Source of the DNA: Bacillus sp. JCM 19058
GTDB taxonomy: Bacteria > Bacillota > Bacilli > Bacillales_H > Bacillaceae_D
Assembly: GCA_001310555.1 (NCBI GenBank)
Contig: BAXO01000001.1
Coordinates: forward strand, 1-64,000
Length of the DNA stretch: 64,000 bases
Direction: 5' to 3'
A model generated the notes under the pieces. The model searched no databases and was not told the DNA's origin. It saw only the letters and a program-made list of their open reading frames with translations. Below, one piece after another: positions 29,817-39,928 of the stretch (positions are counted from its first letter, which is position 1; every line of letters starts with the position of its first letter). The position numbers and the translations under genes are program-made.

Positions 29817-31428
29817 TTAGTCAGTGACATTCAAGTATCTTTCATAGGCGTCTTCCTGAATACTCATATACTCTTCCAGCCCCATGTTCTCTATCGTGTC
29901 CACATAATCATCCCACTCAGAAAAAGAAAATCTTCCGATAATAAACTGATCGCGCATTTCTTCGACGTACGTTTCAATATCCGTACGAAGAGCGGATAAT
30001 CTCTGGTTTTCTTCAAGAGTATATGTGAAGTCAGACCATGTTGTTTCAGGAAGATAAGGTGCGATTCTTTCCGCCCCGTCTAAAGTCAATGGTAGTGTTT
30101 CTGCTCCTAAGAAATAGTCCTCTAACGTTAGCCCTGGCGGATTGACCCCTTGCCACGTCACGTGTTTCGTTACTTCTTCCTGCAATTCGGCGGTTGGCAG
30201 CTCTTCTAAAGCCTCCGCCTGCTTATACCGACCATCGTCTCCTTCTTCATACGTAACGCCTTCGATACCGAGATACATTAATTTTGTTCCTTCATCTGTA
30301 TAAAAATGGTCGATCCATCTCATTGTTGCTTCAGGGTGTTCATTCTCGCTCGTAATCGCAAATTCTCCCAAACCGGACACAATCGGTAAAACCGACGTGA
30401 ACGCCTGATCACCGTGCGGGCCGACTAATGCACTTGCTGAATCATACGTCCCTTCGAATTCTTCGGCAGCCCAAAAAACGGTGCTACCGTATCGCTCAGA
30501 CGAGCGATTCGCCAAATACTGCGCATGCTCAATTGAAAAAATATTTTGCTCGATCAATTCTTCATCGTATAATTTGTGCAAATACTCCAACATTTCTTTA
30601 TAGCCATCAGCCGTCGGAATGAAACGAAGATTCCCGTCCTCAGCAATATCGAACATTCCATCTCCTCGATTGTTAATGCCAAATGCCCCTTGCAACCACT
30701 GGATTAAATGATTAATTTGCGTACCTCCGTACGGAATTTCATCATTTTGACCCGTTCCACTGACATCCTCTTCCTTGACGCCTTTCAAGTATTCGTAAAA
30801 CTCATCAGTCGTTTCAGGCATGTCCATATCTAGAGCCTCGAGCCAGTCCGTGTTAATCCAAGGCATCGCGCCGACACGGAGCGATGTAAAGTCTTCGGCT
30901 GCGATATTTGGCAGAGAGTAAATATTGCCATCCGGAAATGTAATCGCCCTTTCGATTTCAGGGTTGTCTTCCATCAACTTTTTAAAATTAGGTGCATACT
31001 TATCGATTAAATCGTTCAGCGGAACAAAAATACCCTGTTCACCGTATCGAAGTAAATCGTTCGCAGGTACTGCAGAAGCAAAAAAAGACATCTGGAAGAT
31101 CTCCACCGGCCAGCGCGAGATTCCTTCTTTCCTGGATCGCTTCCGGTGAAATTTGATTCCAATTGACATCAATATTCGTCATTTCAGCATACTCATTCCA
31201 AACCGTAACATTATTCCAGTCATGCTGCGAGGTCGCATGAGAGACCCCAACAAAGAAGTCAAGTGTAATTGGTTCCTTGACGATTGGCATTCCTGTTTCA
31301 TTCACATTAGAATCAACTGTTGACTCCCCAGCATCCGAACTTGCTCCACTGTCATTGGAAGCGCAACCAACGACAAGCAGCAAAACTATTGACAGCATCA
31401 CAACGATCACTTGCCTTCTAACGTACAT
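29817..31428 (-). CDS. Lpl-type extracellular oligosaccharide-binding lipoprotein (frameshifted)
   Basis: Large (~535 aa) family 1 binding lipoprotein of the LplA type. ATG 31428 follows AAGGGGGAG; lipobox VVGC. Body: SGTGQNDEIPYG is the calcium-loop-like motif typical of this branch, and GVNPPGLTLEDYF lies later. An A7 run near 31080-31086 breaks the frame after LPDVFF; one base fewer joins it to FASAVPANDLLRYGEQGIFVPLNDLIDKYAPN. Head of the LplABC-sulfatase-GH16 run. No local ATPase gene. Confidence 0.83.
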
Positions 31429-31605
31429 CCCGAACTCCCCCTTTAACCCTTTCGTAATCAATCCCCAACTTTGGGGGCGCTTACATCGATAGCGTTCATA
31501 CCTTATTTCAATGGCAAATGGCCCATTCAAGTAAGGCTGAGACTACTCCCCCTGTTGTTTATTTACTGTTGCATTTTAAATAATAGATGAACTCACCAGT
31601 TTAAT

Positions 31606-31636
31606 CATGTACATTACTACAATTCGATGTACAATA
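31606..31636. repeat. Direct repeat, left copy, flanking the methyltransferase
   Basis: CATGTACATTACT-A-CAATTCG-ATGTACAATA; the right copy at 32760-32790 differs at one base. Similarity extends imperfectly to ~70 bp in total. Inside the repeat TGTACAT and ATGTACA are inverted. The remainder of 31429-31925 holds no other supported gene. Confidence 0.6.
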
Positions 31637-31925
31637 TATTTAATGAATTTTATTGGGGCAGGTTAGTGACATAGAGTTGTTTAAATTTTTACAATTCTTT
31701 CTTCGTATTTTATAATGAAAGTAATCTTTCAAATGAGGTGAGTGGAGTGTCTTTTCATATTGTTCGAAGTACTTAGTTTGCGGGCTGGAAAAAAAACGCG
31801 TACCAGCTAAAAAGGGAGAAGTATGCCCTTTTTCGGAAACTAAAACTTGGAACATTATAGATTAGTCATTGATTGATAGCCGAACCACTGTTTGGCTTTT
31901 AAATTTGAAGGGTAGGTTCGAATAA

Positions 31926-32668
31926 ATGAATGAATTAGAATTTTATGATAAGGTTGGAAAAATAAACGGCTGGGACTTTAGCAAATTAAACGTTACAATT
32001 GAAGGGGTTAAGTGGGATTTTTACGAAGAAGTAACGAAAAGATGTAAAAGTTCAGATATTCTTTTGGACGTTGGCACAGGCGGAGGAGAAAATGTATTAA
32101 GAATAGCTTCTTCATTGCTTTTTCTGATTGGAATTGATTTATCAAGTGGAATGATGGAAACGGCTCAATCCAATTTTAAAAAGTCAGAAGTGTCAAACGT
32201 TCGGTTTTCTCAAATGTCTTCTGATAATTTACAATTCCCCACTGATTTTTTTTGATGTCATTTCAAGCTGCCACGCGCCGTTTGTTTCAACTGAAATAGC
32301 CAAGGTATTAAAAAACGGTGGGTTTTTTTTAAACTCAGCAAGTAAGTGAAGCTGACAAATTAAATTTAAAGACAGCTTATGAGCGGGGACAAAGTTTTGG
32401 AGAAGTCGATGGGGCTTTAAAAGAAAGATATATAATGGAACTGAAAGCAGCTGGTTTTACTGAAGTTCAATCTTTTGAATACGATGCTAATGAATACTAT
32501 AAAAGACCAGAGGATTTGATATTCTTACTTAAACATACACCAATCATTCCTGATTTTGGTCAGATAGAAAACGATTTGGTTATTTTGAGCGATTTCATTG
32601 AAAATAATCGAACCGAAAAAGGAATCCGTACAAATTCCAAAAGGTTTCTGTTAATAGCCAGCAAATAA
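31926..32668 (+). CDS. Class I SAM-dependent methyltransferase (two frameshifts)
   Basis: A small-molecule-type methyltransferase (~247 aa). Motif I is LLDVGTGGGEN, followed by LIGIDLSSGMMETAQ and, in the second frame, FDVISSCHAPFVS and VLKNGGFFLTQQV; the last part ends RTNSKRFLLIASK. Breaks are in T-runs near 32248-32255 and 32322-32330. It stands alone on the plus strand between two copies of a direct repeat, with a terminator after it, which suggests a mobile or recently gained cassette. Substrate unknown. Confidence 0.75.
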
Positions 32669-32690
32669 ATTTAAAATAGATAAATTAATT

Positions 32691-32722
32691 AAAAAGGTCC
32701 GTCTATTGACGACCTTTTTTTT
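32691..32722 (+). terminator. Intrinsic terminator of the methyltransferase gene
   Basis: AAAAAGGTC and GACCTTTTT form a 9-bp stem across an 11-nt loop, followed by more T. It begins 23 nt after the stop codon. Confidence 0.75.
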
Positions 32723-32759
32723 AGTGCGAGTGCACAGAAAATGGACTTCCTAGTTTTAA

Positions 32760-32790
32760 CATGTACATTACTGCAATTCGATGTACAATA
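32760..32790. repeat. Direct repeat, right copy, flanking the methyltransferase
   Basis: Second copy of the element at 31606-31636, with G for A in the middle. It is followed by AATGAATTTA and a purine-rich stretch, as is the left copy with small indels. Confidence 0.6.
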
Positions 32791-32799
32791 AATGAATTT

Positions 32800-33370
32800 A
32801 CGTTAAGGGGGATAGGATGTTCTCATTCAACTCTGTCAACTTTGATCACTCGATTGCGAATTGGCCACGCCGTCCGAAAGGAGAACGAAAGTCTTAATGA
32901 ACGTATGAACAATAAATTCGAGGTTAGTTCTTTTTAATTAAAGTAGCGGCAATGGCGAGGTTAGGTTATTACTCTTCCAACTAGTTATTGCAAACAAATA
33001 TTGTATTAGTCTAAAGTTTTTGTCGACAAAGTCCCATAAAACTTGACAGTCGGCAAGCCTTTTTGCATGATATGACGCATTAGCTCCACTCTCGGGGTGG
33101 GGGACACGCTTTCCGCAGGCGGGCGTGGAACTAACCGGCTACGCCAGTGGATTTCCACCTGCCCTTCTCCCTGCAGGAGTCGGTCCTCCCATCCCGTTCG
33201 CTCAAATAGTGCGGAAAAGGGCTTTGACACCTATCAAAGCCAATTCCAAGAAAAGAAAGCAGGGTAAAAAGGCCATTCCCTCCGAAACGGAAGATTATCA
33301 AAGTCTACACGACGAAGAAGTTAATCTAGCTTAAACCTGAGAGGGTTATATACTACTTATCCAATTTTCA
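32800..33370. other. Gene-free gap with a GC-rich structured segment
   Basis: No gene supported. 33085-33200 is far more GC-rich than its surroundings and contains GTGGAAC...TTTCCAC and CTGCAGGAG-type inverted pieces. It resembles a short repeat seen dispersed in some Bacillus genomes (CGCTTTCCGC-GGCGGGCG), from memory only. A lysine-rich open frame at 33125-33334 has no ribosome site and is probably fortuitous. Confidence 0.4.
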
Positions 33371-33407
33371 AAAATGGCTTTGAGGAATTGTACCTCAAAG
33401 CCATTTT
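33371..33407. terminator. Bidirectional terminator after the metallophosphoesterase gene
   Basis: AAAATGGCTTTGAGG and CCTCAAAGCCATTTT form a perfect 15-bp stem with a 7-nt loop; A and T runs at the ends let it act in both directions. It lies ~105 nt beyond the last gene of the phosphonate-type operon. Confidence 0.78.
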
Positions 33408-33511
33408 GTCTGCGATCTGAGCCTTATAAGAGCGCACGCTTTCCTCGTGACACCCGGTCATTGCTCGTAACTCTTTGCCCATTTTATTTAATTGATTCTA
33501 AATTTAATGCG

Positions 33512-34447
33512 TCATGTGCGTCTAAATGACAAATCATACCCGGTTGCCGATTCAAATCGTTCTCTCAACGGGTTAAACACTTTTAATGTTATGCTCCCGT
33601 CTGCCGTATCATAGGAGACGATCCGAAAACGTCCACATCCCCCAAATGCCTCAGCCTGCCAGTTTTGAAAACATTGAATGACCTTGTTTCCATGCATGCC
33701 TCGGTCAACGCGATGACTTACATTGACGGGGGTATGGTGACCGGAAAATACAGCAACCAAATTGGGATAATGCTTCAAATGCTTTTGCCACATATCTTCG
33801 CCGTCGTTGCATCCTGCCACAGCCGAATACTTCTCTTTCGGATTGGCATCGTCCCCCTGTTTGACTCGTTCGCCGTACATATACATGTAGCTGTGCGTGA
33901 TGAGAAATACTTGGTGATCAGGATGTTGAAGATTAACTTCATCAGCCCATGCCATGACTTCATCTCGCGGTGCAAATTCAAGAATTAGGAACAAAAACGG
34001 CGTTCCTCCCCATTCAAACCGTGCATACATGTTCTCCGCCTTGCCTACTTCGTACACACCGCCGAACCACGGCTTACCGCGAAACCGATGCACGCCAAAA
34101 TACCGGTTGAACATAGACAACTCCCTCACTTTGTCTGGATGAACCAGTCCGCGTTTAGAAGTAATTGGGTCGTCGTAATCATGATTACCTGCTGCAATCA
34201 GCAGTGGTAACCCTGCCTCTTCAATAAGCTTCAACGCTTGGCGGGCTTTCCGATATTCCGCTTCATGCTTTGCCCCTTGATCGACGACATCTCCGACATG
34301 AATCACTGCTTTTACTCCCATCTCTTCTGCGTGATTCGTAATCCAATGTGCCATCACCTTCAAGACATCTTGATGGTTTTTGGCAAGTATTTGTGTATCT
34401 GGAATAACAATAAAGGAAATATTTTGTGATACAGAATGGTCGATCAT
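33512..34447 (-). CDS. Calcineurin-like metallophosphoesterase
   Basis: Intact 311-aa cytoplasmic enzyme (no signal peptide). The binuclear-metal motifs are in order: DTQ (17-19), GDVVDQG (52-58), GNHD (87-90), a THS mid-protein and GHHTPVN near residue 240. Such enzymes cleave phosphate mono- or diesters; the substrate is not evident. ATG 34447 overlaps the ATPase stop by 4 nt (ATGA), so it is translationally coupled to the importer. I infer it hydrolyses an imported phospho- or phosphonoester. Confidence 0.87.
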   Translation of the reverse strand: MIDHSVSQNISFIVIPDTQILAKNHQDVLKVMAHWITNHAEEMGVKAVIHVGDVVDQGAKHEAEYRKARQALKLIEEAGLPLLIAAGNHDYDDPITSKRGLVHPDKVRELSMFNRYFGVHRFRGKPWFGGVYEVGKAENMYARFEWGGTPFLFLILEFAPRDEVMAWADEVNLQHPDHQVFLITHSYMYMYGERVKQGDDANPKEKYSAVAGCNDGEDMWQKHLKHYPNLVAVFSGHHTPVNVSHRVDRGMHGNKVIQCFQNWQAEAFGGCGRFRIVSYDTADGSITLKVFNPLRERFESATGYDLSFRRT

Positions 34448-35433
34448 GTCACATTAGTCTCCTCTTTTGCAAATATACAAGCAGCTTGATGACCCGGTGC
34501 GATGGTCATCAATGGCGGTACATCTACTTCGCATGCATTGACAGCAAACGGGCATCTCGTTCTGAAAACACAGCCGGAAGGTGGATTGATAGGGCTCGGA
34601 ATATCTCCTTTTATCGGATTTATATCCCTAATATTATCAGGGTCAGGTTCCGGAATGGCATTTAACAACGCTTTCGTATAAGGATGCGCAGGAGATTGGA
34701 ACACTTGCTCAACCGTACCGACCTCCATCAGCTTGCCAAAATACATGACCGCTACTCTGTCTGAGAAATACTGAACCACTGACAAATCGTGCGAAATCAT
34801 CAGAATGGTCAAACCGAGCTGCTGCCTTAAGTCGGACAACACATTCAATATTTGGGCCTGAACGGACACATCAAGTGCGGAAACCGCCTCATCGGCTACT
34901 AGAAACTTAGGCTTAACGGCAAGCGCCCTGGCGATGGAACCCGCTGTCGCTGGCCTCCAGACAGTTGATGAGGAAAACGATCAAGGACACCCCTGGGCAA
35001 CTGAACGTGTTCCAGTACCTCGCGAACAACTTTATTGCGCTCCTGACGTGAACCGATCCGGTTGACATAAAGCGGCTCACCAATGATATCCTTTAGCCGC
35101 ATCCTTGGATTCAAAGAACTGTTGGGATCCTGAAACACCATTTGCATTTGTCTGCGTAGCGGGCGCATTTCCTTCGGTTTTTTATACGTGATGTCCTGTT
35201 GTTCAAAAAAATATCTGTCCGTCAGAAGGATTGTTTAGCCGAAGCAGCGACCTGCCAAACGTACTCTTCCCCGATCCCGATTCTCCGACAAGCCCAAGTA
35301 CTTCCTGGTGGCGGATCTCTAGGGAAACATCGTCTACGGCCCGTACAAGCGAAGCCTTTCCAGGCCCCATACGAAAGTGTATTTTCAGGTTCCTAGCGCC
35401 TGCAAGGACGTTTCGCTCCGTCTCATTCTTCAT
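34444..35433 (-). CDS. Dipeptide/oligopeptide-type ABC ATPase, DppF/OppF-like (multiple frameshifts)
   Basis: ATPase with Walker [11 protein letters not shown], then [19 protein letters not shown], signature [10 protein letters not shown], and the C-terminal [11 protein letters not shown]ys motif of this family. Breaks near 35203-35210 (A-run) and about 34940 (QRV-AIARAL reading out of frame as PSPGRLP); repair joins all parts to ~329 aa. ATG 35433 follows GGAGGTG and overlaps the upstream ATPase end by 11 nt. Confidence 0.8.
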
Positions 35434-36436
35434 GTTTCACCTCCTCCAAAAAGCAGCGGACCGTATGTCCGTTGTCTCCTTTCCATTCGGGCGGTACCGA
35501 CGATCGACATATCGTCATGGCACTTGGACACCTAGTATGAAACGCACATCCCCCGATGCGCTCGGTTGGACTCGGAACCGCACCTGGAATAGAGGCAAGC
35601 CTGTATCCATCCCGGGCGCGACGACCTTTTTGTGGCAGCGAATCCAACAGCATTTTAGTATACGGATGCTTAGGTGAGCGAAACAATGGACCTACAGGCG
35701 CACTCTCAACAATAACGCCCCGATACATCACCGCCACACGATCGGCAAACTGTGCGACAATGCCCAGATTATGCGTAATAAACAGGAGCGATTTATCATC
35801 GTTTTCCTTGATTTTCTTCAGCAAATACAGGATCTGATTTTGGATGGTGACGTCCAATGCCGTCGTAGGTTCGTCAGCGATAAGCAGCCTCGGATCACAA
35901 CATATGCTCATAGCGATCATCACCCTCTGCTTTTGCCCACCTGATAGCTCGAATGGATAGGCTCTTAATCTTTTTCTTGGCTCCGGTATACCCACCTTCT
36001 CAAATAGTGTTTCCGTTTCGACTCGCGCCTCCTTTTTAGACAATTGTCGGTGTCTGACAAACATCTCGGCAACCTGCTCACCGACTGTCAATAGGGGATT
36101 CAAGGCGCTCATCGGTTCCTGAAAGATCATCGCCAGCATCTTCCCTCTCAGATCGTTGTATTTCTCCTCACTCAGTCCAACCAGTTCCTGGGGACTGCCC
36201 GCTCCCGTGTTCAATAAAATACTGCCTTTTACAAAAGCATTCGGCGTGTCAGGACCTGCCCCCAACAGTCCCATGATGGAAAGAGCTGTCATCGATTTTC
36301 CACACCCCGATTCTCCTACAATAGCCAGTGTCTCTCCTTTTTGCACTTGTAGATTGATCCCATTGACCACATGCACTTTGTCTTCCTGTTTCTGAAACCC
36401 GATATACAAATCTTGAATCGTTAACAACGGTTGCAT
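35423..36436 (-). CDS. Dipeptide/oligopeptide-type ABC ATPase, DppD/OppD-like
   Basis: Intact ATPase (~337 aa): Walker [30 protein letters not shown], signature [10 protein letters not shown], Walker [13 protein letters not shown], and the C-terminal [13 protein letters not shown] domain that often holds an iron-sulfur cluster in this family. ATG 36436 ([10 protein letters not shown]) is preferred over TTG 36445 given the GGGGG site. The importer need not carry peptides; this family also takes up nickel, opines and other small polar molecules. Confidence 0.88.
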   Translation of the reverse strand: MQPLLTIQDLYIGFQKQEDKVHVVNGINLQVQKGETLAIVGESGCGKSMTALSIMGLLGAGPDTPNAFVKGSILLNTGAGSPQELVGLSEEKYNDLRGKMLAMIFQEPMSALNPLLTVGEQVAEMFVRHRQLSKKEARVETETLFEKVGIPEPRKRLRAYPFELSGGQKQRVMIAMSICCDPRLLIADEPTTALDVTIQNQILYLLKKIKENDDKSLLFITHNLGIVAQFADRVAVMYRGVIVESAPVGPLFRSPKHPYTKMLLDSLPQKGRRARDGYRLASIPGAVPSPTERIGGCAFHTRCPSAMTICRSSVPPEWKGDNGHTVRCFLEEVKHEE

Positions 36437-36452
36437 TGGACCCAATCCCCCG

Positions 36453-37294
36453 CTAATGTTTTGAAATTTCCATCACTTTGCTAAGCCAGTCCCCGATAGT
36501 CTGAATGATCAAAGCCTTGGCTAAGATAACCAATGACGGGATGATGGAAATCCACCATTGATTAATCAAATAATTCCTTCCTTCCCCAACCATTTTGCCT
36601 AGGCTGGACGTCGGCGGTTGAATCCCGATGCCAAGAAACGACAAGGAAGACTCCAACGTCAGAATAGCCGGAAAGTATAAGGTCAACATGACTAGTATCG
36701 TCGGTACAGTATTTGGAAAAATGTGTCTTGTGATCACATACCAGCTTGAAGCACCCGACGCCAGTGCCGCTTCTACATATTGTTTTTCCCGCAGGGAAAG
36801 CACGAGACCTCGGGTGATCCTGGCATAATTTTCCCAATAGGCCAAACCGAGTAACACGATAAACACAGGGATGTCCGTTCCGAACAGGACGAGGCCCATC
36901 AATAGCATCAACGTGTAGGGAACCGCAAACTGAAAATCGACCACGGACATGATGACCTTATCGGCAATCCCCCCATGTAGCCGCTGATCAATCCGGCAAG
37001 CACGCCCACAACACATCCAACCAATATCCCTAGAGATGAAATGGTCAGACTGATTTTCGTTCCGTACATGACCCGGCTCAACAAATCTCGACCCAACTGA
37101 TCTGTCCCTAGCGGATGATGCCAGCTGCCGTTTAAAAAAACCGGCGGCTGATTGACGTTCGTCAGCTCCGTAGTATTGGGCGGATAGGGCATAATCCAGT
37201 CGGCAAATATCGCCACGAAGACAAACAGGAAGAGATAGCCTAGACACATTTTGATATGCCACGGGGCTCCGACCAATTTTTCGATGAAATTCAT
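36453..37294 (-). CDS. Dipeptide-type ABC permease, DppC-like (frameshifted)
   Basis: Permease with about six spans. ATG 37294 overlaps the DppB stop (ATGA). N-terminal frame: NFIEKLVGAPWHIKMCLGY, PLGTDQLGRDLLSRVMYG. A run of six G near 36970-36975 should be seven, giving GYMGGIADKVIMSVVDFQFAVP and continuing to the EAA loop EAALASGASSWYVITRHIFPN. Repaired length ~281 aa. Confidence 0.82.
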
Positions 37295-38222
37295 AGGCCT
37301 CCCCCTTTGCGAATTCTCGGATCAATCACCCCATACAGAAGATCCACGCATAAATTGATGATAATGACGACGGCCGAGAAACTGACGACACCGAATTGAA
37401 TCAAGGGAAAGTCCTTGTTCATGACGGATTCAATCAAACGCCTACCCACGCCGGGCCAGGAAAAAACCACCTCGATAAAAAGGGCGCCGCTGACGATGTC
37501 CATCATCAGCATGCCGATCACCGTCACTAGTGGGATTAAGGTATTTTTGAAGGCATGCTTCAAGATGATCAACCTTTGTCCAAGTCCTTTTGCTCTAGCC
37601 GTCCGGATGTAATCCTGAGCCAACACTTCCTGAAAGCTGTTGTAAACGAAACGGACAATCGACGCAATGGGGCGAACCGAAATGGCAATGATCGGCATGA
37701 TATAGCTAGCGGGAGAACCATCCCCATGCTCGGCAACCATTTCATGTGATAGCTGAAAATTAGGATGAGCATAATCGCAATAATAAAACCCGGGATGGAG
37801 TAGCCGATGCAGACGAGAAACATCAATCCCTTGGAAAACCGGCTGTTCGGCTTCAGAGTGGACAATATCCCAATAGTGATACCTGCTACAATACTGAGCA
37901 CAAAGGCGAAAACACCTAGCTTCAACGTTTCGACGGCAGCTTCCGCATAGATTTCAGTGACGAGTCGGTTTTCCAGTATGCTGAAGCCAAAATCGCCCTG
38001 GAGAACGTTATGCAAGTAGGCCATCAATTGAGTGTGCACCGGCTCATCGAGTCCATACATTTCTAAGTACATTTGATGTTCCTCAACCGTCAAACCTTCC
38101 GGAAACATGACGTTGATCGGGTCGCCCGTGAGGCGTGCGCCTATAAATACAAATAACAATACGGCGAAAATCGTCAGGAACGCTTTGATCGTTCTTTGAA
38201 AAACAAACTTGTACAATTCCAT
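37291..38222 (-). CDS. Dipeptide-type ABC permease, DppB-like (frameshifted)
   Basis: First permease. ATG 38222 follows GGAAG. Typical content: FLTIFAVLLFVFIGARLTGDP, VVFSWPGVGRRLIESVMNKDFPLIQ. The EAA-type loop (YIRTARAKGLGQRLIILKHAFKN) is in the second frame. The break is near 37710-37730, where KWLPSMG joins HGDGSPASYIMPIIAIS. Repaired length ~311 aa. Confidence 0.82.
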
Positions 38223-38276
38223 CACTGCTTCCCGGTAAGTTGATGTCGTTCAAACGAAAGTTCCGATTGCGACGCA

Positions 38277-39886
38277 TTAATCAAAGCTGATTTCGCCGGC
38301 TCTCAAGGCGATGGTGTAGGCACGGTAATTCTTCGGCACCGAATAGTTGATGTGATCTCTAACTGCAATGTATTCGTGCGGTACATACAGATGGCTGAAA
38401 CCCGCTTCTTCCTTGGCGATTTTGTTCAAATTCCTTATTGCCTCTTTGCGCTCCTCGACGTCCGTTGAGAATCGGGCCGTCTCAAAATGGGTAAACCAAT
38501 CCGGGCTTTGCGGCTGCCATATATCCCTTGTACTAACCCAAATCTCCTCGCCCCATGAGCCATCGATCAATGCCATCGGATCCGGGTAATAAAGAGGGTT
38601 AGACCAGGTGCGCACCATCATTTCGGGATCGGGCGTATCGTTCACATCCGGAACATTGCGCAATTCCGCATTGACCCCGATGTTAGCCACATTTCGACAA
38701 TGGCCTGCAGAGCTAAATCCATGTTTACATAATATTCCGCACGGTTTAATATTTCGATCGTTGTCCCGTCGTATCCTGATTCTTCAACCAATTCTCGAGC
38801 TCTCGGGATCGTATTCAACCGTTTGAACATCCGACAGATACATGTCGCCGTAATCTGGAAACTGAAAAGATGTCGGGACCTTGCCTTTTCCGCCCCAAAT
38901 AGCCTGGTTCAATCCTTCTCGATCGATAGCCATGTCCAGCCCCTGACGCAATTTCTGGTGACTGCCCATGAATTCGTTGCCCATGTTGTAGACCAGCGTA
39001 TGGTAGATCGGATACGCAGTGTCAATTAGTTCAACACCCCGGCTGCTATCCAGACTCGCTTCCTGATCGGTCGGGATACCGACGGCGATATCGATTTCTT
39101 CATTGGCGATGGCAGTCACTCTGGAGGCTATTTCAGGCATATAAGTAAAGGTAATCTGTTGAACAGGTGCAGGATCTCCCAGTGATCATCGAACCTTTCC
39201 AGCACGGCCCTCTCCCCTGGTGTGAAATCAACTACTTTGTACGGACCTGTACCAACCGGCATATGATTCGCCTCATCTTCACCCACTTCTTCAATGTAAG
39301 CCTTGGATGTGATCGCACCACTGAGATCAGAAAGGAAAATTTCAACTAACGGATCGGGTCGCTTCAAATGTATACGAACGGTGTAACTGTCGACGATTTC
39401 GACTTCTTCAAAATTGTTGAAATATCGGCCGTACGCATTGTTGAATCTAGGATCTTCAGCTTCAAAAATACGGTTCAGTGAGAAGGCCACATCCTCAGCT
39501 TCCATGATGTTCCCGTTATGAAACCTGACTCCTTCACGCAATTGAAACTCCCAAACGGTCGATTCGACGTTTTCCCAGCTTTCGGCAAGCCCGGGAATGA
39601 ACGACAATTCTTCCGAAAACGGATCACGCATAATCAACGTGTCATAGATGCTGTATTGCCACTGTGCATCCGCATTTGAAGTTCTTGTCGCTTCAAGTCC
39701 CTCGGTAAAGGCGTTGGTACCGATCCGCAGATGCTCCACTACTTCTGATTCTTTCGTATCAGCTGATTCCTCATCGTTCTTATCCGGCGCATTCCTTTCG
39801 GTTGCTTCCTGCGTACACGCTGCAAGCAAAATGACAAATACACTAACGAAAAACATGAACTCTATTGTTTTTTTGATTATTCCCAT
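38277..39886 (-). CDS. Family 5 (Dpp/Opp-type) substrate-binding lipoprotein (multiple frameshifts)
   Basis: Extracellular lipoprotein (~536 aa): lipobox LLAAC, then FIPGLAESWENVESTVWEFQLREGVRFHNG and VGTGPYKVVDFTPGE, all family 5 hallmarks. The C-terminal half reads TWSNPLYYPDP and PHEYIAVRDHINY. Breaks near 39180 (a missing G, restoring HWEDPAPVQQITF), 38810 and 38690. ATG 39886 follows GGGGGAG. Placed between a PLD-like gene and permeases; the ligand may be a phosphonate or phosphate ester and not a peptide. Confidence 0.82.
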
Positions 39887-39928
39887 TTTGTTGACTCCCC
39901 CTTCCTCAAAACCATTTCGCTTTTATGA

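Noticed and set aside
31640..31855. 71-aa minus-strand open frame
   Set aside because: No ribosome site or family likeness; it overlaps the direct-repeat region upstream of the methyltransferase.
33125..33334. Lysine-rich 69-aa open frame
   Set aside because: No ribosome site, overlaps the GC-rich structured segment, and composition is not protein-like.
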